Assembly (NCBI RefSeq): GCF_004795035.1
Contig: NZ_SSBK01000023.1
Coordinates: 1-64,000 of the forward strand
DNA from: Streptomyces sp. A0958
GTDB lineage: Bacteria > Actinomycetota > Actinomycetes > Streptomycetales > Streptomycetaceae
Reading direction: 5' to 3'
Length of the DNA: 64,000 nt
A model generated the notes under the pieces. That model saw only the letters and a list, made by a program, of their open reading frames with translations, was not told the origin of the DNA and did not search any database. This document shows, piece after piece, positions 31,329 to 40,058 of this stretch (positions within the stretch are counted from its first letter, which is position 1; every line of letters begins with the position of its first letter). The position numbers were made by a program, and so were the translations under genes.

Positions 31329-34244
31329 ATGACCGCACTCATCGTCTGCCACTTCGTCCTCGCGGCCTGCGCGCGCCCGCTGGTGCGATGGCTGGGCGCG
31401 CGCGCCTTCATCGTCCTCGCGCTGCCGCCCGCCGCCACCACCTGCTGGGCCCTCGCGCAGTGGGACACGGCCGCGTCCGGCGCCTCGGTCACCTGGTCGT
31501 GGGCGTGGATGCCCGACTACGGCGTCTCCGTGGACCTGCGCCTGGACGCCCTCGCCGAACTGATGGTGCTGCTCGCGGCCGGCGTCGGCACGCTCGTCCT
31601 GCTGTACTGCGCCTCCTACTTCAGCGACGACACCCCCCGGCTGGCCGGATTCGCCGGGAACCTGCTCGCCTTCGCCGGGGCCATGCTCGCCCTCGTCCTC
31701 AGCGACGACCTGATCTCGCTCTACGTCTTCTGGGAGCTGACCACGGTCTTCTCGTACCTCCTCATCGGGTACGACAGCGAGCAGCGGCACAGCCGCCGCT
31801 CCGCCCTCCAGGCGCTGACCGTCACCACGCTCGGCGGACTCGCCATGCTGATCGGCTTCCTGATTTTCGGTCAGGAGGCCGGGACCTACCGCATCTCCGC
31901 GATCCTCACCGACCCGCCCCCGGCCGGCGCCGCCGTCGAGGCCGCCGTCCTGCTCATCCTGTGCGGGGCCCTGTCCAAGTCGGCGGTCTGGCCGTTCAGC
32001 CTCTGGCTCCCCAACGCCATGGCCGCACCCACCCCCGTCAGCGCCTACCTGCACGCCGCCGCCATGGTCAAGGCCGGCGTCTACCTGGTCGCCCGGCTCG
32101 CCCCCGGCTTCGCGGACGTCCCCGCCTGGCGGCCCGTCGTGATGGTCCTCGGCGCCGCGACGATGCTCCTGGGCGGCTGGCGGGCGCTGCGGCTGAACGA
32201 CCTGAAGATCGTCCTCGCCTACGGAACCGTCAGCCAGCTCGGCTTCCTCACCCTGCTGGCCGGCATCGGCAACCGCGACCTGGCGCTGGCCGCCGCCGCC
32301 ATGATCCTCGGGCACGCCCTGTTCAAGGCCCCGCTCTTCCTCGTCACCGGCATCGTCGACCACGCGGCCGGCACCCGTGACCTGCGCAGACTCTCCGGTG
32401 TCGGACGCGCGCTGCCCCATGTCTGCGCCGTCGCCGTGCTCGCCGCCGCCTCCATGGCCGCGCTGCCCCCGCTGCTCGGCTTCGCGGCGAAGGAGGCGGC
32501 GTTCGAGGCGCTGCTGCACGGCGACGCGGCGGACCGCTGGGCGCTCGGCGTCGCGGTGGTGGGGTCGATGCTGACCGTCGCGTACACCGTCCGGTTCCTC
32601 TGGGGCGGTTTCCTGCGCAAGCCGGGGGTGCCCGACACCCCGGTCCACCGGGTCGGCCCGGCCTTCCTCGCCCCGCCCGCCGTGCTCGCCCTGTGCGCGC
32701 TGGTACTGGGGCCCGGGGTCGGATGGACCGACCGGCTGCTGAGCGCCTACGCCGACGCCTTCCCCGCCTCCGCCCACCCCTACCACCTCGCGCTCTGGCA
32801 CGGCTGGGGCACCGCCCTGCTGCTCTCGGCCGTCGCCACGGCGGGCGGCGCGGTCCTCTTCGCCGCACGCGACACGGTCACCCGGCTCTCCCGGCGCATC
32901 GCCTGGCCCACCGCCGACAGCGTCTTCGGGCATGTGCTGCTGGGCCTGGAACGCCTCTCCCTCCAGGTCACCGGCTTCGTCCAGCGCGGCTCGCTCTCCG
33001 TGTACCTCGCCACCACCCTGCTGGTGATGCTCGCCGGACAGCTCGCCGTGCTCATCGCCGACCGGCCCTGGCACGGGGCGGCCCCGCCCCGGCTCTGGGA
33101 CGTACCGCTACAGGGCGTCGTCGCCGCGCTGACCTGCGCGGCGGCCCTGCTCTGCCTGACCGTCAGGCGGCGCATGAAGGCCGTGGTGCTGGCCGGACTC
33201 ACCGGATACGGGACCGCGCTGCTGTTCGTCGTCCAGGGCGGCCCGGACCTGGCGCTCACCCAGTTCTGCGTGGAAACCGTGTCCATGATCGTGTTCGTAC
33301 TGGTGCTACGGCGGATGCCGGTGCACTTCCAGGAGTCGGTGAGCAGCTGGCGGCGGGCCACCCGCATCCCGGTCGCCCTGGCCGCCGCCGCGACCGTGAG
33401 CGTGGTGGTGTGGGTCGCCGCCGCCGCGCGCACCGCGCCCCCGGCGGGCGCCGCCATGGTCGAGGAGACCGCGCACCACGGCCTCAAGGACGTGGTCGCC
33501 ACGATCCTGGTCGACCTGCGCGCCTGGGACACGATGGGGGAGTCCGCCGTCCTCGCCGCCGCCGCGGTCGGCGTGACCAGCCTCATCTACCTGCACCGCC
33601 GCGCCGAGGGAACGGTGGCGCCCCCGGAGGTACGGGGGCACACCGCCTGGTCGGTGACCGCCGCCCCGCTGACCGGCGTGCCCCGGGGCGACGAGGGGGC
33701 GCCCGAGCGCGGCTGGCTGGCGGCCGGCGGCACCCTCGCGCCCGAGCACCGGTCCGTCGTCTTCGAGGTGGTGACGCGGCTGCTGTTCCACCCGGTCCTG
33801 GTGCTCTCGGTGTACCTGCTGTTCTGCGCCGAGAACATGCCGGGCGGCGGCTTCGTCGGCGGCCTGGTCGCGGGCCTCGCCCTGATCACCCGGTACCTGG
33901 CCGGCGGCCGCTTCGAACTCGCCGAGGCCGCGCCCCTGCAACCCGGCCTGTTCACCGGCCTCGGCCTCTTCCTCTCCACCGGGGTGGCCCTGCTCGGCCT
34001 CTTTGACGGAACGGTCCTGCACGCCTGGACGTACCACGGCCGTCTGCCGCTGATCGGCGACTACGAGTTCGGTACGCCGGTGATCTTCGACTGCGGTGTC
34101 TACCTGCTGGTCCTGGGCGTCGTCCTCGACATCGTGCGGGCCCTCGGCGCGAAGATCGACCGCCAGATCGAGCGGGCAGCCGCCGAGAAGGCGGCGGGCC
34201 GGACGCCCGGACCGGAGCACGACACCGGGGAGGCCACCCCATGA
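31329..34244 (+). CDS. mrpA: Mrp Na+/H+ antiporter subunit A, fused A-B type
   Basis: 971 residues, about 20 membrane helices. The N-terminal two thirds is the proton-pumping NuoL/MrpA domain, with the key LYVFWELTTVFSYLLIGYDS, KSAVWPFSLWLPNAM and HAAAMVKAGVYL segments. A DUF4040-type stretch GGPDLALTQFCVET follows. The last about 145 residues form an MnhB domain (SVYLLFCAENMPGGGFVGGL, YEFGTPVIFDCGVYLLV), so subunit B is fused on. Mrp complexes exchange cytoplasmic Na+ for external H+ and support pH and salt tolerance. ATG 31329 starts a six-gene chain with ATGA overlaps throughout. Confidence 0.95.
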   Translation: MTALIVCHFVLAACARPLVRWLGARAFIVLALPPAATTCWALAQWDTAASGASVTWSWAWMPDYGVSVDLRLDALAELMVLLAAGVGTLVLLYCASYFSDDTPRLAGFAGNLLAFAGAMLALVLSDDLISLYVFWELTTVFSYLLIGYDSEQRHSRRSALQALTVTTLGGLAMLIGFLIFGQEAGTYRISAILTDPPPAGAAVEAAVLLILCGALSKSAVWPFSLWLPNAMAAPTPVSAYLHAAAMVKAGVYLVARLAPGFADVPAWRPVVMVLGAATMLLGGWRALRLNDLKIVLAYGTVSQLGFLTLLAGIGNRDLALAAAAMILGHALFKAPLFLVTGIVDHAAGTRDLRRLSGVGRALPHVCAVAVLAAASMAALPPLLGFAAKEAAFEALLHGDAADRWALGVAVVGSMLTVAYTVRFLWGGFLRKPGVPDTPVHRVGPAFLAPPAVLALCALVLGPGVGWTDRLLSAYADAFPASAHPYHLALWHGWGTALLLSAVATAGGAVLFAARDTVTRLSRRIAWPTADSVFGHVLLGLERLSLQVTGFVQRGSLSVYLATTLLVMLAGQLAVLIADRPWHGAAPPRLWDVPLQGVVAALTCAAALLCLTVRRRMKAVVLAGLTGYGTALLFVVQGGPDLALTQFCVETVSMIVFVLVLRRMPVHFQESVSSWRRATRIPVALAAAATVSVVVWVAAAARTAPPAGAAMVEETAHHGLKDVVATILVDLRAWDTMGESAVLAAAAVGVTSLIYLHRRAEGTVAPPEVRGHTAWSVTAAPLTGVPRGDEGAPERGWLAAGGTLAPEHRSVVFEVVTRLLFHPVLVLSVYLLFCAENMPGGGFVGGLVAGLALITRYLAGGRFELAEAAPLQPGLFTGLGLFLSTGVALLGLFDGTVLHAWTYHGRLPLIGDYEFGTPVIFDCGVYLLVLGVVLDIVRALGAKIDRQIERAAAEKAAGRTPGPEHDTGEATP

Positions 34245-35098
34245 CCGTCAGCGCCTCGCTCCTCGCCACCGCCGCGGTCCTGTGCGCGGTCGGCGGCATT
34301 CTCATGCTCACCCGGCCCCTCACCCGCATCCTGCTGGGCGCGGTCATCGCGGGCAACGGCATCAACCTGCTCATCCTGTCCGCCACCGGGTCGGCCGGCC
34401 GCGAGCCGCTGCTGTACGGCGTCGATCTCGGCCGGGTCACCGACCCCCTGCCCCAGGCCATCGCCCTCACCGCGATCGTCATCACCCTCGCCACCACCGC
34501 CTTCCTCCTCGCCATGGCCTACCGCGCCCACCAGCTGACCGGCACCGACGAGGTCCACGACGACCTGGAGGACCGGCGCATCGTGCTGCGCGCCGAGGTG
34601 CTGGGGGAGCGCGACGAACTGCGCGAACGCTTCCGGGCCGACGGCGACCGCACGGCCGAGGCCCGCCGCCGCTACCGCGAGGACCGCCGCCGGCTGCGGG
34701 CCCGGCTGCGCGCCGACCGCGCCCTCCAGGCCAGGGGCCGCGACGCCACCGGCGACCTGTGGCACGACGTCCTCGGCGCGGACCCGGAGGACTACGCGGC
34801 GGCGGACACCACCGACGCCACCGACACGGACGATGCCACCGACACGGACACCAACGACGCCACCACCGCCAACGACGCCACCACCGCCACCACCGCCACC
34901 GACCCCGGACCGGGCCCCGGCGACGCCACCGACCCCGGACCGGGCCCCGGCGACGCCACCGACCCCGGCCCGGGCCCTGACGACGCCACCGACCCCGGCC
35001 CGGGCCCCGACGACGCCACCGACCCCGGCCCGGGCCCCCGCGACGACGGCCCCGGCGACGACGGCCCCCGCGACCCGAACCCAGGAGGCACCGGATGA
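34241..35098 (+). CDS. mrpC: Mrp antiporter subunit C with repeat-rich C-terminal tail
   Basis: 285 residues; only the first about 105 form the MnhC/NuoK-like domain with three membrane helices (MLTRPLTRILLGAVIAGNGI, NLLILSATGS, IALTAIVITLATTAFLLAMA). Next comes a charged Arg/Glu helix region (about 110-175). A long Asp/Thr/Ala stretch and five copies of a 10-residue DPGPGPGDAT-type repeat (34901-35050) follow. Normal MrpC is about 110-125 residues, so this tail is an addition of about 160 residues facing the cytoplasm. It overlaps both neighbours by 4 bp. Confidence 0.92.
   Translation: MTVSASLLATAAVLCAVGGILMLTRPLTRILLGAVIAGNGINLLILSATGSAGREPLLYGVDLGRVTDPLPQAIALTAIVITLATTAFLLAMAYRAHQLTGTDEVHDDLEDRRIVLRAEVLGERDELRERFRADGDRTAEARRRYREDRRRLRARLRADRALQARGRDATGDLWHDVLGADPEDYAAADTTDATDTDDATDTDTNDATTANDATTATTATDPGPGPGDATDPGPGPGDATDPGPGPDDATDPGPGPDDATDPGPGPRDDGPGDDGPRDPNPGGTG
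34901..35050 (+). repeat. 30-bp tandem repeat in the mrpC tail
   Basis: Five copies, beginning at 34901, 34931, 34961, 34991 and 35021, encode DPGPGPxDAT. Copies 1-2 share GGAC where copies 3-5 have GGCC, suggesting stepwise duplication. The last copy degenerates into PRDDGPGDDGP. Confidence 0.9.
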
Positions 35099-36750
35099 AC
35101 GCGATCGTCCCGCTGCCGGTGCTGCTCCCGCTCTGCGCCACCGGGCTGAGCCTCGCCTTCGGCACCCGGCTCAAGCGGTTCCAGCGCTTCATCAGCGTCG
35201 CCGTGCTCACCGCCGTCCTCGGGCTCTCGGTCACCCTGATGATCGCCGCCGACACCGAGGGCCCGCTCTCCGTCCACCTCGGCGACTTCGCGCCGCCGCT
35301 CGGCATCACCCTGGTCGCCGACCGGCTCTCCGGCCTCATGCTGACGATCTCCTCGGCCGTCACCCTGTGCGTCCTCGTCTACTCCCTGGGCCAGGGCATG
35401 GCCGACCGCGACGAGGAGACGCCCGTCGCGGTCTTCCACCCCGCCTACCTGATCCTGGTCGCCGGGGTCTCCTGCACCTTCCTCGCCGGCGACCTGGTCA
35501 ACCTCTACGTCGGCTTCGAGATCATGCTCGTCGCCAGCTTCGTCCTGCTGACCCTCGGCGGCACCGGCCCCCGCATCCGGGCGGGCTCGACCTACGTGAT
35601 CATCTCGCTGTTCTCCTCGATGCTCTTCCTCACCGCCATCGCCATGACGTACGCGGCGACCGGCACCGCCAACTTCGCCCAGCTCGCCGGGCGCCTCGCG
35701 GACATCCCGCAGGGCGTCCAGACGCTGATCCAGGCCATGCTGCTGACGGTCTTCGCCATCAAGGCCGCCGTCTTCCCGCTCGCCGCCTGGCTCCCCGACT
35801 CCTACCCCACCGCGCCCGCCCCCGTCACCGCCGTCTTCGCCGGGCTGCTCACCAAGGTCGGCGTCTACTGCATGCTCCGCACCGAGACGCTGCTCTTCCC
35901 CGGCAACCGGCTCGGAGACCTGCTGATGGCGGCCGCGCTCGCCTCGATGACCGTCGGCATCCTGGGGGCCGTCGCGCAGACCGACCTCAAGCGGCTGCTC
36001 TCCTTCACCCTCATCAGCCACATCGGCTACATGATCTTCGGGATCGGCCTCGCCACCCGGCAGGCGTACGGCGGGGCGATCGTCTACGTCGTCCACCACA
36101 TCACCGTCCAGACGACGCTGTTCCTGGTCGCCGGGCTGATCGAACGCCGGGGCGGCACCACCGAACTGACCCGGCTCGGCGGCATCGCCCGCGCGGCCCC
36201 CGCGCTCGCCGTCCTCTTCTTCGTCCCCGCGATGAACCTGGCCGGCATCCCGCCGCTCTCCGGCTTCATCGGCAAGCTCGGCCTCATGCGCGCGGGCGTC
36301 GCCGACGGCGGGGTCTGGGCCTGGACCCTCGTCATCGGCGCCACGGCCACCAGCCTGCTCACGCTGTACGTCATGGCCAAGGTCTGGAACCTGGCCTTCT
36401 GGCGGGCCGCACCCCCGGGGCAGGCCGCCGCCGGCACGGTCCTGGAGTCGGACGACGACGACAGCGACGACGACGGCGACGAGGGCCCCGACCGGATGCC
36501 CGGCACCGGCGACGAGGGCGTACGCCTGCGCCACCAGCCGGCCGGCCTCGCGGTCGCCGCCACCCTCCACGGCCACGCCGTCACCACCACCAGCGTGCTG
36601 CCCCGCCCGATGACCTGGGCCACCGCCGCCGCGGTCGCCCTCGGTCTCGCCTTCACCGTGTTCGCCGGACCGCTGACCTCGTACACCGACCGCTCGGCCG
36701 CCGAACTCCTCGCCCGTACCCCCTACATCGAGGAGGTGCTCGGCCGATGA
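35095..36750 (+). CDS. mrpD: Mrp antiporter subunit D
   Basis: 551 residues, NuoM/N-like proton channel with about 14 helices. Signatures are LVNLYVGFEIMLVASFVLLT (conserved helix-5 Glu), KAAVFPLAAWLPDSYPTAPA (helix-7 Lys and loop), LKRLLSFTLISHIGYM and IPPLSGFIGKLGLM. Between the last two helices there is an acidic cytoplasmic insert (LESDDDDSDDDGDEGPD, near 36450-36500). It forms the second proton pathway beside MrpA. ATG 35095 overlaps the mrpC stop. Confidence 0.95.
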   Translation: MNAIVPLPVLLPLCATGLSLAFGTRLKRFQRFISVAVLTAVLGLSVTLMIAADTEGPLSVHLGDFAPPLGITLVADRLSGLMLTISSAVTLCVLVYSLGQGMADRDEETPVAVFHPAYLILVAGVSCTFLAGDLVNLYVGFEIMLVASFVLLTLGGTGPRIRAGSTYVIISLFSSMLFLTAIAMTYAATGTANFAQLAGRLADIPQGVQTLIQAMLLTVFAIKAAVFPLAAWLPDSYPTAPAPVTAVFAGLLTKVGVYCMLRTETLLFPGNRLGDLLMAAALASMTVGILGAVAQTDLKRLLSFTLISHIGYMIFGIGLATRQAYGGAIVYVVHHITVQTTLFLVAGLIERRGGTTELTRLGGIARAAPALAVLFFVPAMNLAGIPPLSGFIGKLGLMRAGVADGGVWAWTLVIGATATSLLTLYVMAKVWNLAFWRAAPPGQAAAGTVLESDDDDSDDDGDEGPDRMPGTGDEGVRLRHQPAGLAVAATLHGHAVTTTSVLPRPMTWATAAAVALGLAFTVFAGPLTSYTDRSAAELLARTPYIEEVLGR

Positions 36751-37382
36751 GACGCCTCGTCACCTTCTCCTTCCGGAACAAGGACCTGCCGCCCTTCAGC
36801 GCCGCGTTCGGCCGCCGCCGCGTGCTCGACCTCCCGCTCATCGCCTGGCTCACCGTCATCTGGGTGATGCTCTGGTCCAGCCTCAACTGGGCCAACCTGC
36901 TGACCGGAGCCGTGGTCGCGGTGGCCGTCTGCCTGGCGTTCCCGCTGCCCAAGGTCGACCTCGGGCTGCGGCTGCACCCCTGGGGCATCCTGCGGCTGGC
37001 CGGCTATCTGCTCTACGACATGTACACCTCCGGCGTGAAGGTGACCCGGCAGATCCACGGCCGCCACCCGCGCCGGGGGGCCGTCATCGCCGTACCGCTG
37101 CGCTGCCGCTCGGACCTGATGCTCACCGCCGTCGCCGTCGGGGTGTCCAACGTGCCCGACAGCTCGGTCGTCGAGGTGCGCCGCGCCACCGCCACCGTCT
37201 TCGTGCACATCCTGGACGGCCGGCCCACCGAGCTGGCGGCGGCCAGGCGGTCCGTCTGGCGCATGGAGGAGCTGATGGTACGGGCCTTCGGCACCCGCGA
37301 CGAGATCGAGCGGGTCGCCGCACCACCCCCGGACCGGCCGCGCACCGGCGAGCGGCCGGGAGACCAGGAGGAGGGCACATGA
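36747..37382 (+). CDS. mrpE: Mrp antiporter subunit E
   Basis: 211 residues (MnhE, PF01899). Two membrane helices lie near the start (LPLIAWLTVIWVMLWSSLNW and NLLTGAVVAVAVCLAFPLPK), and a conserved DMYTSGVKVTRQI amphipathic segment follows. A soluble domain with VPLRCRSDLMLTAVAVGVSN and TATVFVHILDG comes next, then a Pro/Arg tail. It starts at ATG 36747, overlapping the mrpD stop. It is a structural subunit needed for complex assembly in characterised Mrp systems. Confidence 0.9.
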   Translation: MRRLVTFSFRNKDLPPFSAAFGRRRVLDLPLIAWLTVIWVMLWSSLNWANLLTGAVVAVAVCLAFPLPKVDLGLRLHPWGILRLAGYLLYDMYTSGVKVTRQIHGRHPRRGAVIAVPLRCRSDLMLTAVAVGVSNVPDSSVVEVRRATATVFVHILDGRPTELAAARRSVWRMEELMVRAFGTRDEIERVAAPPPDRPRTGERPGDQEEGT

Positions 37383-37714
37383 GCGCACCGGAGACCGTGG
37401 ACCGGGTCCTGCTCGTCGCGGCCGTCGTCGTGACCGTCGTCGCGGGCGCGGTCCTGCTGGCGCGCATCTGGCGGGGCCCCTCGATGCTGGACCGGGCCAT
37501 CGCACTGGACGTCTGCGCCGCGCTCATCATCGCCGGGCTCGGCGCCAAGTCCGCCTTCGCGCGCGAGCCGTTCTACTTCCCGATCATGCTGGTGCTGGCC
37601 TTCCTCGGCTTCACCGGCTCGGTCGGCATCGCGCGCTTCATCGCCGTACGCGACCGGCCGCCGGGTCACCTGCACGGGGAGCGGGCCCGGCACGGCGAGG
37701 AGGAGGGGCCATGA
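37379..37714 (+). CDS. mrpF: Mrp antiporter subunit F
   Basis: 111 residues, three membrane helices (VDRVLLVAAVVVTVVAGAVL, DRAIALDVCAALIIAGLGAK and ILVLAFLGFTGSVG-like) with the MnhF signature RGPSMLDRAIALD. It ends in a short hydrophilic His/Arg/Glu tail. It overlaps mrpE and mrpG by 4 bp each. In other systems this small subunit carries bile-salt/Na+ related functions and is needed for the whole complex. Confidence 0.9.
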   Translation: MSAPETVDRVLLVAAVVVTVVAGAVLLARIWRGPSMLDRAIALDVCAALIIAGLGAKSAFAREPFYFPIMLVLAFLGFTGSVGIARFIAVRDRPPGHLHGERARHGEEEGP

Positions 37715-38064
37715 GCGTCTGGCTCCAGATCCTCGACACGGCGGGTGCCGCCCTGGTGCTGATCGGCGCCGCCATCTGCCTGCTCGGTGTCATCGGCATG
37801 CTGAAGCTGCCGGACGTCCTCTCCCGCAGCCATGCCGCGACCAAACCGCAGGCCCTGGGCATGCTGATCGTGCTGGCCGGGGTCGCGCTGCGGCTGCGCA
37901 GCGGCATGGACCTCGCCACGCTCGCGCTGATCGGCTTCTTCCAGCTGATGACCGGACCGGTGGCGGCGCACCTGGTCGCGCGCTCCGCCTACCGGACCGG
38001 GCAGGTCGACCACGACGAACTGCTCTTCGACGAACTCGACGAACTGCTCACCGAGGAACGCTGA
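37711..38064 (+). CDS. mrpG: Mrp antiporter subunit G
   Basis: 117 residues, three membrane helices. The MnhG signature is GAAICLLGVIGMLKLPDVLS with RSHAATKPQALGMLIVLAGV, then LIGFFQLMTGPVAAHLVARS. It is the last gene of the operon, which has the order A(B)-C-D-E-F-G. It converges on the marR gene with 24 bp between stops and no evident hairpin. Confidence 0.9.
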   Translation: MSVWLQILDTAGAALVLIGAAICLLGVIGMLKLPDVLSRSHAATKPQALGMLIVLAGVALRLRSGMDLATLALIGFFQLMTGPVAAHLVARSAYRTGQVDHDELLFDELDELLTEER

Positions 38065-38088
38065 CCCGGCGCCCGGCGACGACAGGGC

Positions 38089-38646
38089 CTACGGCGAACC
38101 GGCCGGGCGGATGTTGGCGAGCCCCAGCCCGAGGTCGCGCCCGGTACCGCGCACCCGGCGGGACGTCCCGTCCTCCAGCACCCGGGCGAGGAGGGCGAGC
38201 GCGTCGGCGACCCGGGCCCGGTCCTCGCCGAGCCCGGCCAGCAGCTCGGACTCGACGCCCACCTGGCGCGGGAAGATCGCGTCGATCGCCGCCTTGCCGG
38301 ACTCCGTGATGGTCACCAGCACGGCCCGCCGGTCGGCCGGGTTCGGGGTGCGCTCGATATGGCCGCGCTTCTCCAGCTTGGCCAGCGTCTTGCTGACCCC
38401 GGCCCGCGACATCCCCATGTCGTCGGCCAGCCGGCGGGCGATGGCGGGTTCGGTGGCGTACCGCAGCGGAATGAGCAGGTCCGCCTCGGGGGCGGTGAGC
38501 GGGGCGCCCTCGTAGAGCGGTTCCAGGGCACGGTCGAACAGCGCGGACACCTGTTTGACCAGGGCCACGACCTCCATGGCGGAGACGTCGAGCCCGGGAT
38601 TGTGGCTGACCCACGCATCGCGTACGCCGTCGGGATGGGACTGCAC
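38089..38646 (-). CDS. MarR family transcriptional regulator
   Basis: 185 residues. The winged helix is ATEPAIARRLADDMGMSRAG, VSKTLAKLEKRGHIERTPNP, ADRRAVLVTITESGKA, the last two being the recognition helix and wing. The N-terminal 50 residues carry the dimerisation helix. I chose GTG 38646 because AAGGAG sits 5 bp upstream; GTG 38652 is an alternative but overlaps that site. It is divergent from a Bcr/CflA-type exporter with a TAACC-N11-GGTTA repeat over the exporter promoter, the usual repressor/efflux pair. It probably releases DNA on binding a phenolic or drug ligand (inference). Confidence 0.88.
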   Translation of the reverse strand: MQSHPDGVRDAWVSHNPGLDVSAMEVVALVKQVSALFDRALEPLYEGAPLTAPEADLLIPLRYATEPAIARRLADDMGMSRAGVSKTLAKLEKRGHIERTPNPADRRAVLVTITESGKAAIDAIFPRQVGVESELLAGLGEDRARVADALALLARVLEDGTSRRVRGTGRDLGLGLANIRPAGSP

Positions 38647-38686
38647 CAGCACTCCTTCGTCGCGGTGAGCTTACCGAACCACCTCT

Positions 38687-38714
38687 TTGTTAACCAGTAA
38701 ACCATCGGTTATCT
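38687..38714 (+). promoter_or_regulatory. Promoter and MarR-type operator of the efflux gene
   Basis: TTGTTA (38687-38692) and TTATCT (38709-38714) are 16 bp apart, and the ATG at 38723 is 8 bases after the -10, so the transcript is probably leaderless. The inverted repeat TAACC (38691-38695) and GGTTA (38707-38711) overlaps both promoter elements, as expected for a repressor site. Confidence 0.55.
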
Positions 38715-38722
38715 TTTTCGCC

Positions 38723-40006
38723 ATGCTCTCCCGTCCCCCCGCCTCCGACGAGGCAATACGCCAAGCCGCACCGCCCGTTTCCCCCGGGCAGGTCTCCGCC
38801 CTGATCGCCGTACTCGGTGCGCTCACCGCCGTCGCCCCGCTCGCCACCGACATGTACGTGCCCGGCTTCCCCACCATGGGCGCCGCGCTGCACGCGAGCG
38901 GTTCGGCCGTACAGCTCACCCTCACCGCGTTCCTGATCGGCATGGTGGTGGGCCAGCTGCTCATCGGCCCGGTCAGCGACGGCTGGGGCCGCCGCAGGCT
39001 CCTGCTCTCCGGCGCGGGCGGCTTCGTCCTCTTCTCCCTGCTGTGCGCCGCCGCCCCGAACGTGGAACTGCTCACCGCGGCCCGCTTCCTCCAGGGCTTC
39101 GCGGGCGCCGCCGGCATGGTGCTCGCCCGCGCGGTGATCACCGACTGCTTCCGCGGCGCGGACGTGCCCCGCTACTTCGCGCTGCTCTCGCAGATCCTCG
39201 GCATCGCGCCGATCGCCGCGCCCGTCGTCGGCGGCGCGGTCCTCTCGCTGTCGACCTGGCGCGCCGTCTTCGTCGTCCTCGCCGTGCTCGGCGCGCTGCT
39301 GCTGATCGCCGTGGTCAGGAAGGTGCCCGAGACCCTGCCGCCCGAGCGGCGGCACGGCGGCGGCCTCGCCGGGACGTTCCGCACGATGGGCACGATGCTC
39401 ACCCGCCGCGCCTTCATGGGGTACGTGCTCGTGCTCGGCTTCACCTCGGCGGCGCTGTTCGCCTACATCAGCGGCTCCAGCTTCGTCTTCCAGAACGTGC
39501 ACGGCGTATCGCCCACCGTCTACTCGCTGATCTTCGCCTCGAACGCCGTGGGCATGCTGATCGGCGGGGTCACCTTCGCGCGGCTCGCCGCCCGGGTCCG
39601 CCTGAACACGCTCCTGATCACCGGGCTCGCCGTCTCCGGCACCGGGGCTGCCGCCCTGCTCGTGATCCCGGCCCTGACCGGGCAGAGCCTCGCCGTCAGC
39701 TGGATCTGCCTGTTCGTCGCCATGTCCGGCGTCGCGCTGATCTTCCCCGCTACCATGAGCATCGGCCAAAACCTCGGCCGGGAAGCGCCCGGCGCCGCCT
39801 CGGCGCTCATCGGCGGCCTCCAGTTCCTGTTCGGCGCCGCCGCCTCCCCGCTCGTCGGCCTCTTCGGTGAGGACACCGCGACCCCCATGGCCGTCATCAT
39901 GCTCGCTGCCCTCGCCCTGGCCGGCCTCGCCCTCGTCCTGCTCGCCCAGCCGTGGCGGGCGCACGGCGAGGTCACCGCCGAGCCGCACGACGACGGCCGG
40001 CACTGA
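38723..40006 (+). CDS. MFS multidrug efflux transporter, Bcr/CflA family
   Basis: 427 residues, 12 predicted membrane helices. Signatures are LATDMYVPGFPTMGAALHAS, the GPVSDGWGRRRLLLSG loop (MFS motif A), RFLQGFAGAAGMVLARAVIT and DCFRG, as in Bcr/CflA drug/proton antiporters (chloramphenicol, bicyclomycin, sulfonamide exporters). Start: ATG 38723; an in-frame ATG-like start at 38687 would lie inside the operator. Its likely regulator is the divergent MarR protein. Drug specificity is not deducible. Confidence 0.9.
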   Translation: MLSRPPASDEAIRQAAPPVSPGQVSALIAVLGALTAVAPLATDMYVPGFPTMGAALHASGSAVQLTLTAFLIGMVVGQLLIGPVSDGWGRRRLLLSGAGGFVLFSLLCAAAPNVELLTAARFLQGFAGAAGMVLARAVITDCFRGADVPRYFALLSQILGIAPIAAPVVGGAVLSLSTWRAVFVVLAVLGALLLIAVVRKVPETLPPERRHGGGLAGTFRTMGTMLTRRAFMGYVLVLGFTSAALFAYISGSSFVFQNVHGVSPTVYSLIFASNAVGMLIGGVTFARLAARVRLNTLLITGLAVSGTGAAALLVIPALTGQSLAVSWICLFVAMSGVALIFPATMSIGQNLGREAPGAASALIGGLQFLFGAAASPLVGLFGEDTATPMAVIMLAALALAGLALVLLAQPWRAHGEVTAEPHDDGRH

Positions 40007-40058
40007 CGGCTCCGGCGCGCGGGGGCCGTACCGGCCTCGCCCGCGCCGACAGGGCCCC

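Noticed and set aside
31275..33074. Minus-strand frame opposite mrpA
   Set aside because: Gly/Glu/Gln-rich shadow of a clearly coding membrane protein gene on the other strand.
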